Shown: positions 44,801 to 57,722 of the stretch, piece after piece
Numbering within the stretch: the first letter of the stretch is position 1
Layout: the number at the start of each line of letters is the position of its first letter
From: Daphnia carinata
Taxonomy: Eukaryota; Arthropoda; Branchiopoda; Diplostraca; Daphniidae
DNA length: 64,000 bases
Reading direction: 5' to 3'
Assembly (NCBI RefSeq): GCF_022539665.2
Contig: NC_081337.1
Location: forward strand, 4,502,679-4,566,678
Program-made: the position numbers and the translations under genes
The notes under the pieces: model-generated
The model's database searches: none
The model's input: the letters and a program-made list of their open reading frames with translations, nothing else
Told to the model about the DNA's origin: nothing

Positions 44801-47800
44801 CATTTTTTGCACTTTTTTTCCGCACTTTTGCAGAATATCAAGTGAAAGGTTTGGAATGGCTTGTCTCGTTGTATAACAATAACCTAAACGGCATTCTAGC
44901 TGACGAAATGGGTCTTGGAAAAACTATTCAAACTATCGGATTGATCACTTACTTGATGGAAGTAAAGAAAAATGCTGGGCCGTATCTCATCATTGTGCCC
45001 TTGTCCACTCTTTCCAACTGGTCTCTAGAGTTTGAAAAGTGGGCCCCTTCGGTCAACGTTGTATGCTATAAGGGATCTCCCACGGTGCGCCGTATCGTGC
45101 AAAATCAAATGAGAGCCGTCAAGTTCAATGTGCTACTTACGACCTACGAGTACATCATTAAGGACAAATCAATTTTGGCCAAGTTACCCTTTAAGTACAT
45201 GATTATCGATGAAGGACATCGTATGAAGAACCATCATTGTAAATTGACCCAGGTAATATTCTTAAACCCAATGTCTTTGCCTTTTTACATATTTTTTCGT
45301 TTACCCATACACGTAGGTCTTGAACACACACTATTTAGCGCCTCACCGTTTGCTTTTGACTGGTACGCCTCTGCAAAACAAACTTCCCGAATTGTGGGCC
45401 TTGCTGAACTTCTTACTGCCGTCCATCTTCAAGTCGGTTTCTACATTTGAGCAATGGTTCAACGCACCATTTGCCACGACTGGTGAAAAAGTGGAACTCA
45501 ATGAAGAAGAAACAATTTTGATCATTCGTCGTCTGCACAAAGTCTTACGTCCTTTCCTTCTTCGTCGCCTCAAGAAAGAAGTAGAATCGCAGCTGCCCGA
45601 CAAGGTGGAATATATCGTCAAGTGCGACATGTCCGGCTTGCAGAAGGTCTTGTATCGTCATATGCAAAGCAAGGGTGTTATGCTTACTGACGGCTCGGAA
45701 AAGGATAAGAAGGGCAAGGGAGGGGCCAAGGCTTTGATGAACACTATCATGCAGCTGAGGAAGCTTTGCAATCACCCGTTCATGTTCCAGCACATCGAGG
45801 AAGCCTATTGCGAACATATGGGTGTTCCGGGTGGGCTTGTCTCTGGCCCCGATCTCTACCGTACGTCTGGAAAATTCGAACTGCTTGATCGGATTCTTCC
45901 CAAATTGAAACATTTGAACCATCGTGTACTTCTCTTTTGTCAAATGACACAGTTGATGACAATCATGGAGGACTATCTCAATTGGAAAAGCTTTAAGGTA
46001 CATTCACATTTTTTGTTTTGTTTTGCATTCTTTTTTTTTTTTTTTTTGCTTTTTAAATACGTCATCTCTTTTCGCATAAACCCGATTCTGCTTGTCAGTA
46101 TGTCGAAGCAGGCAGTACATTTTTTCTTTTCTTTTTGAATTTAGTATCTGCGATTAGACGGTACCACAAAAGCTGATGATCGTGGTGACCTATTGAAGAA
46201 GTTCAACGATAAGTCTTCCGACTATTTCCTTTTCTTGCTGTCAACTCGTGCTGGTGGTCTGGGTCTCAATCTCCAAGCGGCCGACACTGTCATTATTTTC
46301 GATTCCGATTGGAATCCTCATCAAGATTTGCAAGCACAGGATCGTGCCCATCGTATCGGTCAAACTAACGAAGTGCGTGTTTTACGTCTGATGACCGTCG
46401 GTTCCGTTGAAGAACGTATTCTTGCTGCTGCTAGGTACAAGTTGAATATGGACCAGAAAGTCATCCAGGCTGGTAAATTTGATCAGAAATCGACTGGAGC
46501 AGATCGACGCCAATTCCTACAGACAATTCTACATGCGGTAAGTTTAACCTTTCTAAAAATTTCCAAGAAAAATGTAAGGCACTTCAATTTTATAATGATG
46601 AATCCAGGATGAAATGGAAGACGAAGAGGAGAACGAAGTCCCTGATGATGAAACAGTCAATCAAATGATAGCTCGTAGTGAGAGCGAGTTTGAACTATAT
46701 CAACGTATGGATATCGAACGCCGAAGAGAAGAGGCACGTCAAGGAGCGGCAAGAAAACCGCGTCTGATGGAAGAATCTGAATTGCCAGAATGGATGTCCA
46801 AAGACGAAGAGGAGGTGGAACGGTTAACGTGCGAAGAAGAAGAAGAACGCGTGTTTGGTCGAGGAAATCGTCAGAAGAAGGATGTCGATTATGGTGAAAG
46901 CCTCACCGAAAAAGAGTGGCTTAAAGCTATTGGTGCCATGGAAGAAGAAGGCAACGTCGATGATGATGAAGAGGAAGAAGAACCTGGCCCAAGTGGTCGT
47001 GGCTCTAAACGATCGCGGACCACTGGTGGTTCGCGTCGCAAGCGCCAGCGAGGCGACGGTGATGGGGGCAATGAAGACGATGAGCCGTCGAACAAAAAAC
47101 GACGGGGAGGAGGTCGATCGCTAAACGCCGAAAAGGATAGCACCGTCAATGCGCCACTCAAACGCAAGATGAAGAAGATTCTGGAAGCCGTCATGAAATA
47201 CACAGATGCCGAGGGTAGGATGCTCAGTCAACCTTTCATGAAGCTTCCAACCCGTAAAGAACTACCCGATTACTATGAAGTAATCAAGAAACCTATCGAC
47301 ATCAATAAAATCCTCCAGCGACTTCAGGCGGATAAATATATGGTATACGACTTCTTAAATTGTTTTCTATTTGTGTACTCGCTATAACTATGTTGTTTGA
47401 GTTTCTAGGAACTCGACGAGCTGGAGCGAGACTTTATGTTGTTGTGCAAGAACGCCCAAAATTATAACGAAGAGTCGTCGCTCATTTACGAGGACTCTGT
47501 TGTCCTTCAGTCGGTATTCACCAGCGCTAGACAGCGTATAGAGGATGAACCGGAAGAGCCCCAACAGGCACCGCCACAACACCAGCAGCAGGAAGATGAA
47601 GGCAACGACGATGACGACGCGCAACCCAGTGAATCGGATGACAATTCAAACGCGGCATCTTCGGTGAAAGTCAAGATCAAACTCGGTAAAAACCGCAGCG
47701 GTAAGAACAGCGATGGTAGCGGGCATGCCACCCCTGCCGGCGGGAGGAGCAAACGCAAGCGCACCAGCCGCAAATACGTTAGCGACGAAGAGGATGATTT

Positions 47801-48044
47801 TGGAGAGGAAGAGGCAAGTTATCAATAGGTGTTGGATGATTCCTACTAACGACCACCCCGCCTATGTTGTCATTGTTTGGGTATTGTAGTTCAACAACAA
47901 CCAAATTATCCAAGTTGTTTAATTGTCTCGTTTTCTTTTTTTTTTTTTTCTTTTTTCGTTCCTCAGGAAGGTGCTAGTGAAAGAACTTCTTCTCGTAGTT
48001 CATCACGCGTAGCTTCGCCGGCACCTTCTCGTCGTAACCGTTAA
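41871..48044 (+). CDS. brm: Brahma, SWI/SNF (BAF/PBAF) catalytic ATPase
   Basis: Twelve exons (41871-42544, 42633-43176, 43242-43502, 43564-43941, 44004-44399, 44488-44758, 44834-45252, 45317-45997, 46145-46537, 46608-47342, 47409-47813, 47967-48044) give about 1744 aa. The protein is the motor of the nucleosome-remodelling complex. A Pro/Gln-rich N-terminus is followed by QLQ at about 255-290 ([20 protein letters not shown]), HSA at about 550-625, BRK at about 730-765 ([19 protein letters not shown]), and the SNF2 ATPase from about 845. The ATPase has Walker A DEMGLGKT and Walker B DEGH, with [15 protein letters not shown] in the next exon. Then come the helicase C domain with DRAHRIGQ, the SnAC region, and one bromodomain at about 1525-1625 ([21 protein letters not shown]). 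The last intron starts with GC, not GT. Confidence 0.97.
47814..47966 (+). other. brm: GC-AG intron in Brahma, alternative C-terminus
   Basis: The exon ends GAAGAG|GCAAGT, an otherwise perfect donor with C in place of T; the acceptor is TTCCTCAG after a long T-run. Splicing adds 25 Ser/Arg-rich residues ending in SPAPSRRNR. Without splicing the protein ends four codons later (ASYQ). GC donors are often alternatively used. Confidence 0.75.
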
Positions 48045-48363
48045 ATCACGTTCTAATTTTATCTCTGACCCGCTTTCCTCATACACCTTCGTGTTTAATC
48101 TTTATAGAGCCCTTACAGCGAAAAAAGCATGTTGACCATCCAAAGTGTCGATTGATTAATTTAAGCTCTGCTCCTTACCTTTGTCTCATGTCCCCCTCTT
48201 ACACTTATCATCATCGTGTAGGTCGAGTTTTATCTTTCGCTATTCGGTGAAGAGCTCTCTCCAAATCTTACGATTTCCTTTTTTGTTGTCTTGGAATACG
48301 TTGTCGATTTAAGAAGGACTAGCTCTCGTTCTCCCGAACTCAGTATAACATTTTTGGTTGGAT

Positions 48364-48369
48364 AATAAA
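48364..48369 (+). terminator. brm: Brahma polyadenylation signal AATAAA
   Basis: Canonical hexamer about 320 bases after the Brahma stop, the first good one in the 3' untranslated region. Confidence 0.65.
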
Positions 48370-49380
48370 CGTCGCCAAGCCAATATCATTGGTTTGAATT
48401 TTTGGTAGTTATTTTGTTCCATGTTTCTTTCATTTACTTTAAATGACAAAACTCTGCTGGATTGTGCATCAGAAAGCGGCGGAAGGTTTTTGCGGATGTT
48501 CTGGTACCCGTCACCAGGCAACTTTTTCAAAAAATATGTTTGATGCTATGTCGCCTCTTTCCTTTGACCTACATTCGATGCGATCGCATACGACACAATG
48601 GTATAGCGCCGACAGCAGACGGAAAAGAAACGTGAGAAACTCTAGGGCTCTTGGTCTCTTAAAAAGAGTTGCAGTAGCTGGCCGGATTGTCAGTCGTGAC
48701 CAGGTAGTGGCGGCGAGCGGATGTTACCAGTTCAATTTCACTGTCAAAGTTGAAGTATAGAACGTGCCGATTGCGATTCATTCTGATCGTTCGTTCGTTC
48801 GAGCATTTTCGTTTGAACACTCATTTCTGGTTAGTTACGTTACCAGAGAGGAAACTGTTGGCTTTTATTAGACGTCGGCGTGCACAGGCGGTGTTTTGGA
48901 ACTTATTGTTGTGAGAGGGGGATCATCGTTCGTTAATAGCTAGTATTATATTTCTCAAACGTACTTGACTTGGAAAGTTTTCCGTAAAATGAGAAAATAC
49001 TACAGCAATAAAGATTCGAAAATTGCCTTTATGGGATATTAACTTCCGTGAGTTTTAGCAGTGAAAGTTGTCCCTTATGCTCCCAACTTCTTAGTTATTC
49101 ATTGGTTAATTGGGTTTACCTTGTGCTATATCGTCAGACAAACAGAAAAAAAAATCTGTAACAGGCATTGATGGTCAAAGACTTGTTCAAAAGAAGAGTT
49201 GTCACATGCTTTGAGGAAACATAATAATTCGTCACGTGTGTTGATTGACACTCAAACCGAAATCTAGAGCCAAACGAAAATTTGATCCATCTCCAATCAA
49301 CAGCTTGCTTCAGAACGGGAAGAGGCCATTAACGGAAACGCAGAAAAGGAAATCGAGTCACAAATCACCGCGTATCGGCG
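48370..49380. other. Intergenic region and 5' region of the sushi/fucolectin gene
   Basis: No conserved coding sequence. The part after about 48770 probably holds the promoter and 5' untranslated exon of the next gene; no core promoter element could be fixed. Confidence 0.35.
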
Positions 49381-52300
49381 ATGGTTTTGAAAGCTCAACA
49401 ACTGTCCAGCCACCCGTTGGTCCGCTCCCCCGCTATGTCGAAAGAGGAGGCTGTCGCCGTCATCCCACATCAGCCTGCTAGGCAGCTATTTCGACGTGTT
49501 GCCTTGGATCCAACACCAGTGCTGATGCTCTTCGTCTGTCTCCTCTTTTCGCTACTCGGTGAGTCTTTGCTTTTCGCAAATACTTTTTATTATATTTTTT
49601 TCCTTTTTATTTTACAATGTGGAACATTTCGTTATGGACGTCATGGTATCCGCGGAATGTGTGCTACTCTCTAGTTTCTCCCTTTATAAATTGAGGTAGC
49701 GTCTACGTTCGATGTAGTAGATTTAAACATTTTTCGAAATGAAAATATTTATCGAGATCTTGCGTGGTTGGATGAAATTTCGTAGATACAACTATGTCAC
49801 TTGATGGTTATGACGGTAAACAAAGGCAAGGATACTACCAGCGTTGTTGCCAGCAAAACCTCTAGCTGTGAAACGTTTTTTTTTTTTTCAATATCTATTC
49901 ATTTCTACGATTTTAATGAAGAACTTTCACGACAATCTGCATAGATTGCTTCTGGCATATAATAACGATTCCACCTGTGCCAATAGAATTACACACCCGT
50001 TCGAAGTTATCCCAGTTTAAGGCACCTTTCGTGTTACTGCCAAAACATTTACAACAGAGCCGAGAAAGTCAATGGGAGCGGAATTCGCTAGATTACGTAG
50101 CATTAAAAAGTCTATTTGCTCCAGAAGCCAGCCGTTCAATACGTGAATGATCAGCGCGATGAAACTACGAAAGAAACAAACAAATGGAAATTAGCGGAAA
50201 ATCCCCGAAAAGCGTTTGTAGTCATATCGGTTTGTTGGATATGTTTACACTAACAAATGGAGAGAACGAAGCTGAATTGACTGATGCGCCATTGGGTCAT
50301 GTTACCTATTTAAAGATCGTCATATTATGATGTTAGATGCCCTAGTTGTCTAACTCGCAGCTAGAGATCGAGATCAACCCACTTCATATGATGGCTCCTG
50401 GCTCCGTCTATTTCGCAATCTCCATCTGCTGGCCGTTGGCAACGAGAATTAATTCAAAACATCTCACAGCCAAGATACAACAGATAGCCTTCTACCACAT
50501 TTTTTTAGTGTTAACGACTACGTACATTCGACCCATGTTTTGTTAAGCACCACTTGACTTTAGAGTCTCAACAAGTCTGCCTACACTTTTTTATGTGTTC
50601 ATACTAGTTTACTTCCACGCCGTCGTCGACGTACGTTACACTTGGAATCGTTGTTCTCCGCATCGTCGTCATCAAAAAAAATTTCTAAATGACATCGCCA
50701 AGCGCTTATTTTATTTAATAATCCAAGTTGCACCCAATGGCAGAGAGAGAGCAACGAAAGAGAGCAACGGAGAGTGAGAGAGACAAATATAAACGTACGA
50801 GACCAAACAGGTTGTAAAACCACATATTTATAATAGAATATAGTGTATCGATTTGATTTGGAAAAGTCACTTGCACGCAAACCACTGACCGACAACCGCA
50901 GGGCAGCTTCTTCGGCTTAATGGCTGGCGCCGAGGGAAACGAAATCAAATAGCTAAATTGTGTTACATCTACGAGGCCATCACAGTCGAAATGGCTGTGA
51001 GGGACATAGCTGAAGGACTTGATGAATTAACGTCCGCCTAAAACACAAGAGAGATGTAAACATCAAACGAGAAATTAATCGTAGCCGTGAGCTTAGCGAG
51101 GGGCAATCCGTCCCCTAAATCTAAACGCAGCGCGACATTGAAGATAGAAACATTCTTTTTTTTTAATGAGTGAACTATTCAACTATACAACGTTTTTTAA
51201 ATGGACCAATCACCTTTTCCAGAAAAACAAAAACGTTGAAAGTAATGAGTTAACAAAAGGAGAGCTAATTGTTACATTTTAGAATGTGATAATTATTTTC
51301 ATTCCATTATGACATTCGCTATCTAGGGACCGAAGCGACGCCAATGTGCGGAGTTCCAGGTCGTGCCGATAATGGAACACAAATATCGCTGTACCCTGCA
51401 GCGCTTTATAATCCTGGTCAGAAAGCGGAATATAGGTACGTACAAGCGCAAATATCAAATCATCTGGTCAATATAACCAATTCGGATTCTTACGTCTATC
51501 CCATTATTTTATTATTATTATTATTATTATTCCTTTTTTTTTTGTTTTTTTTGCAGTTGTCAGCCCGGTTTGGCTTTGCTGGGAGATTCAATCCGTACCT
51601 GCCAGAATGACGGATTGTGGTCGGGCAGTCGGCCTCGTTGCGGTGAGTCTCCTGTCACCTCTTGATTTACAGTAGTGTGCGCTCACAAAACGACAGGACG
51701 GAAAAAGCTTTTACGGAAAGCCATCATTTTCCTGTTCTTCACTTCGTCATCGCACCACACTCCTCGCTAATCCAAATGCTTTATCCGCACTTCCGTTTGC
51801 CATTCGTTCCTTACGAATGTGTTCGTTAGACTAAGGCTGTGCTTTGATGAGCTATTTTTTTTTTCTGTACACAGTTGATAATTTGGCCTACAAAAAAGCC
51901 GTTGCCTCCTCACGCGTCGTTAATAACTACCGTCCAGATCTGATCGTAGACGGCAACCTAAAATCTTGCGTTTACCTGGACACGAGAGTCGTCGACCGAT
52001 TCATTCAAATTGACCTGAAGAAAAACCATTTAATCAGCGGCCTCATCCTGCACGTGCCAGATGGTACGTAAAAAGGGAATGGACAGCATTCGAGCTGATT
52101 TTTAAATACGTCAGTCGTTAGGTTTTGTTCAACTCCTCTCTTTCATTTTATTTGATTGCCAGGCTTTGTGCAAGAATTGACAGTGTTCATAGCCGAAAAG
52201 TTGGACTCTGCCCCCGGCATCCAATATCGCAGGTATTATCCATAACCCGCAACCCTATCATCTGCTCATCTCGATTTCTATGTTAGCCCTTTTTCATTAT

Positions 52301-55300
52301 TATGCACGTTGGTTTAGGTGTACGCCGAGATTATCGCAAGTTAATGCCCCCAAAGTACAAATTGAATGCCGGGGAGAGGACGGACCCATTGCAATTCCGG
52401 GCCGTTTCCTTCACATCCGTGACGAAAGAAAAATCCACGATTTCTACTTTGCTCTGTGCGAAATCGAAATCTACGGCCTGCCAGGTATGTTTTAAAAATC
52501 AATACGACTGTGGCTTCTTGCCCAATTTCAAGTCAATTGCTCATCTGAAGCCAAAAAGGTCCGCGGTTGCCTTGGTTAAGGTTACTCAAACTGTTGCTCA
52601 AGCAACTCGATGTTACCCGTTGGAAAGTAGCCACCACATCTACGAGGCATTGCCCGATATTTTTACCTTTACGAGCTGCTACTCACTGAGCTCATTTACG
52701 TCGCTGTATGAGCGTTTTTAAATCTAAGTAATTATAGTGCCTTCAAGCAATTGTTCTACTACAGCTATAGCATGAAAGAAAAAAAAATATTTGTATGTAT
52801 CTATTTAAAAATAGCTCGTCGACAAGGACAGAAGAGAAAGAAAACAAGTGTTAGCACCATACCGCGCTAAATATGAAATGAAATTCCTGTAGGTTTTGTG
52901 TAGTTCCCATCTATGGTTGAAACGACAGTTAAAAGACCAAGAACCCAACAGTAAACGTTGTCACGCTCTCCAGCTTCAGTATTTTTTTCTTTTCTACATG
53001 TTATGTTTCTAAAACCGTCTAGACGTGCCGATGGGTTGTGGTTTACCTGATCTTCCGGCGTTTGCAGCTCCAGCCAATCAGAGCCAATTGCTGGAAGAGA
53101 AACATGGACACATGTTCTCGCCAACTTGCCAAGCCGGATTCGTTTTACACGGATCGAAAGTGTTGCGATGCGTCGATGGCAACTGGATCGGGAGCGAGGT
53201 CACCCAGTGTGTCGGTAAGAGTGATTCCATGTGTTTTTACTCGTTTGACAACATGTCGCATTCTTACGCAGCACATTTTTCTTTTTTTTTTTTTGTTCGA
53301 AACATAGCTGTGGAATGCCACCCGCTGGTTCCTGTGATCAACGGACAAATCGATTTATTTCCCGTCCGCGGTCTGAGCAACAATAGTTTCAACAGTGTGG
53401 CTCGACATCGCTGCTCCGAGGGCTATATGATTTTCGGTGGCGACGTCACGAGAACTTGTGGTCAGGACGCTCGCTGGACTGGTACCCCGCCTTTTTGTCG
53501 ACGTGAGAAAATTCAATTCAAAATGATTAAAAGTCGTAAATAATGAAAGTGAATGTCGCCTTCGGTTACGCCAGACTTAATCTTACTTATTGGTATGCGC
53601 AGCTACTGATTGCCAATTACCTCGGCCCATTTCCAACGCCGTCTACAAACTGGTCGACAGCCACACCAGGCCGGGATCCATCGCTCAGTATACGTGTTTC
53701 AACGGATACGTCCCACAAAGTAAAGCAAAGCTTTTACACAACGTACATGTAGCCAACCGTTAGATGCGGGTCACAGCCGATTGCTGAGAACCATTTATAA
53801 TTGAATAGTCGATTTATTTACTGAAATTAAACCTCGTCTTTAAATTGCTATTTCTTTTTTGTAACGTGGGTTATTGTGCCGGCTGTAGGAATTCTCGCAG
53901 ACAAACCTCTTCAAACAGTGATCGTGAGTCGTCCTTAAAATAATCGTGTTTTTCAAAATTGCGAACGCGATTTCAATGTATTTTGGGTGACCTCAACAGG
54001 TGTGTCAGCAAAATGGCGCCTGGACGGAGGGGAATTTTCACTGCGCCTTGAGAACTACATATTATCCACCGGTCTCCATTTCGTTTTCCACAACAGTAGA
54101 CAATATGAGGTAGGCGGTGATCTTCTGTAAGCCTCTGTGACTTGCTTTTTTTTGTGTTGTTTTTGGGTTGGTCGTTTCGACTTCGTTGCCTCCGATTGGC
54201 TTCAATAACTTCAAATTGCGTAGTAAACTTCAGTTCCCCACTTCTGTCAAGTATGCCCCCACGCTGAACATTCTCATAGGGACCAATTCTTTTTTGCTCT
54301 AAATTGATGGCATAAAAAAAAAGAAACGAAGAAAACAACACACAAAAGGCCCTTTTCTTTTCATTTGTTTCTTCATGCTCTTCAATAACCCCATGGCGAC
54401 AAAAAGATTGATTTCGTGAATGCAGTAGGGCAGCTGGCCGTATATTTTCGGATCATTTCACTAACCTGAATAGCGGAGTGCACGCAAATGAGACAATTCC
54501 GTGCAAACAACAAATCCTTGCCCTCTTATTTTCTACGCCGTTTATTTGCAAGCTGGTTGTTCCACGTGTGGATCATTTGTGAGCTAACAGCAAGTCAAAT
54601 CATTCCATCTCCTAAAATGATAATTTTTTTTTTATGTTGCCATAAGCAGTGAAACGACGGAAGAGCCGATAATACCCGACCCATTGGACAGCACTACTGC
54701 CCGGGTGCAGACCTCGTCCATTAAAGAAATTGAATTCGTCAAACCAGTTCCGATAACAACTTCGGTGGCTGAACTGATAGAAAAAAACGTGACACCCGGA
54801 ACCGATTCCAGCTTGATTATCGCCAGTAGTACTGACGCATCAGAAAATACGCCATCCGCTGGAACAGCGATAGCGGCAACAGGATTCGTCGCCGCCTTTA
54901 TCATCTTCTTCCTGATGGTCGTTGTTGGCGTTGCCCTCAACCTGTGCAGGTATCGTTTTCCATGAAATTTTTCCTTTTCTTTCGACAAGTATATTCGTTC
55001 CGTTGGATTAAAAATTCGAGATGCGCATGCTAACAGACGGCTAACCTAGTTAGTTGTCTCGTTTTTCTTTTTCGTCACCCCTCACAAAGTACGATGATTT
55101 ATCTGACTGTCGCCGTGCATACCGCCGAAGCTGCTTTCTTCTTGCTCAGTGACATACTGTACTGATTTTCCGCATCAGATCTGTCACTGAAAAAGCGGAT
55201 GGTACTAAGAAATTTGACTGCTTATTGCTGAGGAACGTCTTCAGTTGCTATTTTAAAGTTTGCGTCATGGGAGAGAAAAACAAAAGAAACGTGGAAGTTG

Positions 55301-56812
55301 GAAGCGGAGCTTTTGAAAATTTGTCTGCGTCGTTTTCACTCACGGAACTTTGGACAATTTAATTAGAATCCCCGAAAATCACAGTGGACTAGTGGAGACA
55401 GTATGTATTCCATTTAAACAAGAGAGATGCAAGATTGTGCGATGTTCTTTTCCTACTTCCACGTGTCCCCTGTTCTTCTTGAACATGGGAAAGTTTCTGA
55501 TTGCACTCTAGCCTGAATATTCAAATTTTTCCCACAAATGCCTCACACGTTAGCTTTTCCCCTTCAGTTTTTTTTTGTTTTGAAAACGGGATGCGTGACT
55601 TTTGAGCTGTCAGATATGCATCAGAACCGCTGGCGAGAGCTATTTAATTTCACTTGAATAGTAAAGCGAAGCCTACCGCAATATGTGAAAGCTACCTCTA
55701 TAGATCAACGCCACAAGCTGGCATTTTCTCTCGTCACTTTTGATTTGCATTTACTGGGCTGTATGACCGAAATCTAGTTTCTCAAACGAATAAGGATCGT
55801 TGTTCCCCACGAAAATGTGAAACATGCAATTTTTCTTTTAGTTGTACAACATAGCTTACCTTCGACCAAAGAACACATCGTGTTCATCAGTACTTGATTT
55901 TGAATGATTCAAGGGACTTGAAGACATTTCATTTGCAATTCTTCATTTACTGAACAAATCTTTTGATTCCGTAGGATGCGTACCACCTTTGAAAAAGCAA
56001 GAAAACGCTTTCTGCAGGCATCGAGCAATCTGTTGCTGATCCACACTTCTGGTTCTTCCGCAAAGGATGGCGTGTGCAAAACAGCCAGCAATGGGGGAAG
56101 CGAGAAGCGTCAAATAGTCGTCAAAGCCGAATGCGAACCTGTCTACAACGAATTAGATGATAGTTTTAGCCGAGAACCGGAGGATTGCCACGCCAAAGCT
56201 TCATCTTCATCGCTCAGTTCGGAGCAGGAAAGCACTTATTTGGATATTGATCTCGATAAAATCGCCGACGAGGAGAATTATTCTTTGAAACACTGCACGG
56301 AAAAGTCAATTTTACCTTACGTATCGCATCAAAGTGAATCATCATTTACCGAATCGAAACCGTCGCTTACACCAGACGAAATCGTGCTTCTCTACGCCAA
56401 GATAGACAAAACGAAGAAAACGAGAAACCGAGTCTGCAGCAATGATAGTGAATCAAATCCTCCATCACTTGATTCCATTTGTAAAGCGGACATCGACAAT
56501 GAATTACAAGCAGGCCGTGTCAACAAATCGCACTCCAAATTCGGGGATTTTCATCCGAAAAAAGTCAATGAACTGCAACTGCCGAAAAGTGTGGTCAACG
56601 TTTCGCTGAATGAATTTGTTGCTGAACATTCGCGCATTCATTGGAAGGACAAGAATACGACGCCGTGTGGACTGGAGTGCAGACCATTGCCAGCTTTGCC
56701 TAGCCAGATGGGGAAAGCCACATCAGCCAAGATAAACGAAGCTATGACGGATCACAATGACGAATCCGATAGCCAAAATATCTACGCCACTCTTCCCTTA
56801 ACCAAACCATAG
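49381..56812 (+). CDS. Type I membrane receptor with sushi and fucolectin-type domains
   Basis: Thirteen exons join in frame (49381-49558, 51327-51435, 51557-51642, 51875-52063, 52163-52232, 52318-52484, 53023-53214, 53308-53502, 53603-53719, 53889-53923, 54000-54109, 54650-54949, 55975-56812) to 861 aa. A signal segment ends at about residue 59 (VLMLFVCLLFSLLG). A sushi/CCP domain follows (MCGVPGRADNG to WSGSRPRC), then a fucolectin/F5-8-type domain at about 125-265 (NLAYKKAVASS, DGNLKSC, FYFALCEIEIYG), and three more sushi domains (CGLPDLPAF, CHPLVPVINGQID, CQLPRPISNAVY). A Thr/Ser-rich stalk leads to a transmembrane helix at about 555-580. The tail of about 280 aa carries VYNEL, STYLDI, LLYAKI and NIYATL. 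The layout resembles Drosophila furrowed/CG9095, but no C-type lectin domain was found. Probable cell-adhesion or recognition receptor. Confidence 0.8.
49559..51326 (+). other. Long first intron of the sushi/fucolectin gene
   Basis: 1.77 kb between the signal-peptide exon and the first sushi exon. Nothing coding was recognised; it is the most likely place for enhancers or a missed exon, for example the absent lectin domain, which was searched for by eye and not seen. Confidence 0.5.
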
Positions 56813-57722
56813 TCAGTATCACTCAATCTTTTTCCATCCTTCGCTTTTGTCGTACGTCAATATTTTGTAAACATTTTAAGTTTGGTTATACTGTACCACA
56901 TACATACAGAACTATATTTGTATACCATTAGGCGAATAATTGTACAAAACTGAAAAATTGAAAGAAATACAACAAGTAATCATCAATAATGTCAGTTACC
57001 AAAGAGACAAAGGAAAATGTCTGCTAAAAGACGGAAAATACATTAATCAAAAATTCGAAGCCAAGAGAAAAATGACGGCCGTTTTTACTCTTTCGGCTAC
57101 TGAAAAATGCACACTGAAAAATTAATACCAAACTGATTCCAGAAAATGAACCGTTTTTCAAATTTTATGAAAGGAAATAAACGGACAATCTAGATATTTT
57201 CCCCGTCAATCAAATGTAGGGGTAGTGAAGCTAATAATTAAAAATATTCGAAAAAGATTACGACTTTATCCTTTAGAATCACCAATTGCGATTCATGGCT
57301 CATGGCTTTGAAGAGGTATGGCAGCCCTTCCTGTTGAACCGTGTTGTGGTGTTCCACCCTGCGGTATTGCTATCAGCCGACCGAAAAAATAAAAAAAAAG
57401 CTTACGTTACACGAAGAAATTATTGTAAAGAAATAGGGCGACAAATTGATTAGATCTGGATAAGCTTCACAACATCAAAAAACTCGAAATCCAAAATCTA
57501 GAAATTTGGGTCTTCACATGGCTGAACGCAAAGTTCTTGTTACATTAACCCTGAACTACCACAAAAAATAAGTCGTTTTCTCGTTACGATTATAACATGC
57601 TTGCCAAAGTTTTAACTAGATAATGAAATAGTCTAAATGTACACAGAACTTAACTCCCATTAATATTAGAATACACCCTTAAACAACCTCGGTACGGTAT
57701 AGTTACAGCTTGTCACTAGCAT
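56813..57722. other. Convergent intergenic region
   Basis: Contains the 3' ends of the sushi/fucolectin gene (+) and Csp (-). An ORF at 56940-57125 is Lys-rich and AT-driven and is not believed. A possible plus-strand AATAAA lies near 57175. Confidence 0.5.

Noticed and set aside
46889-47773. Long minus-strand Ser-rich ORFs opposite Brahma exons 10-11
   Set aside because: These are antisense readings of GAA/GAT/GAC-rich acidic codons and have no independent support.
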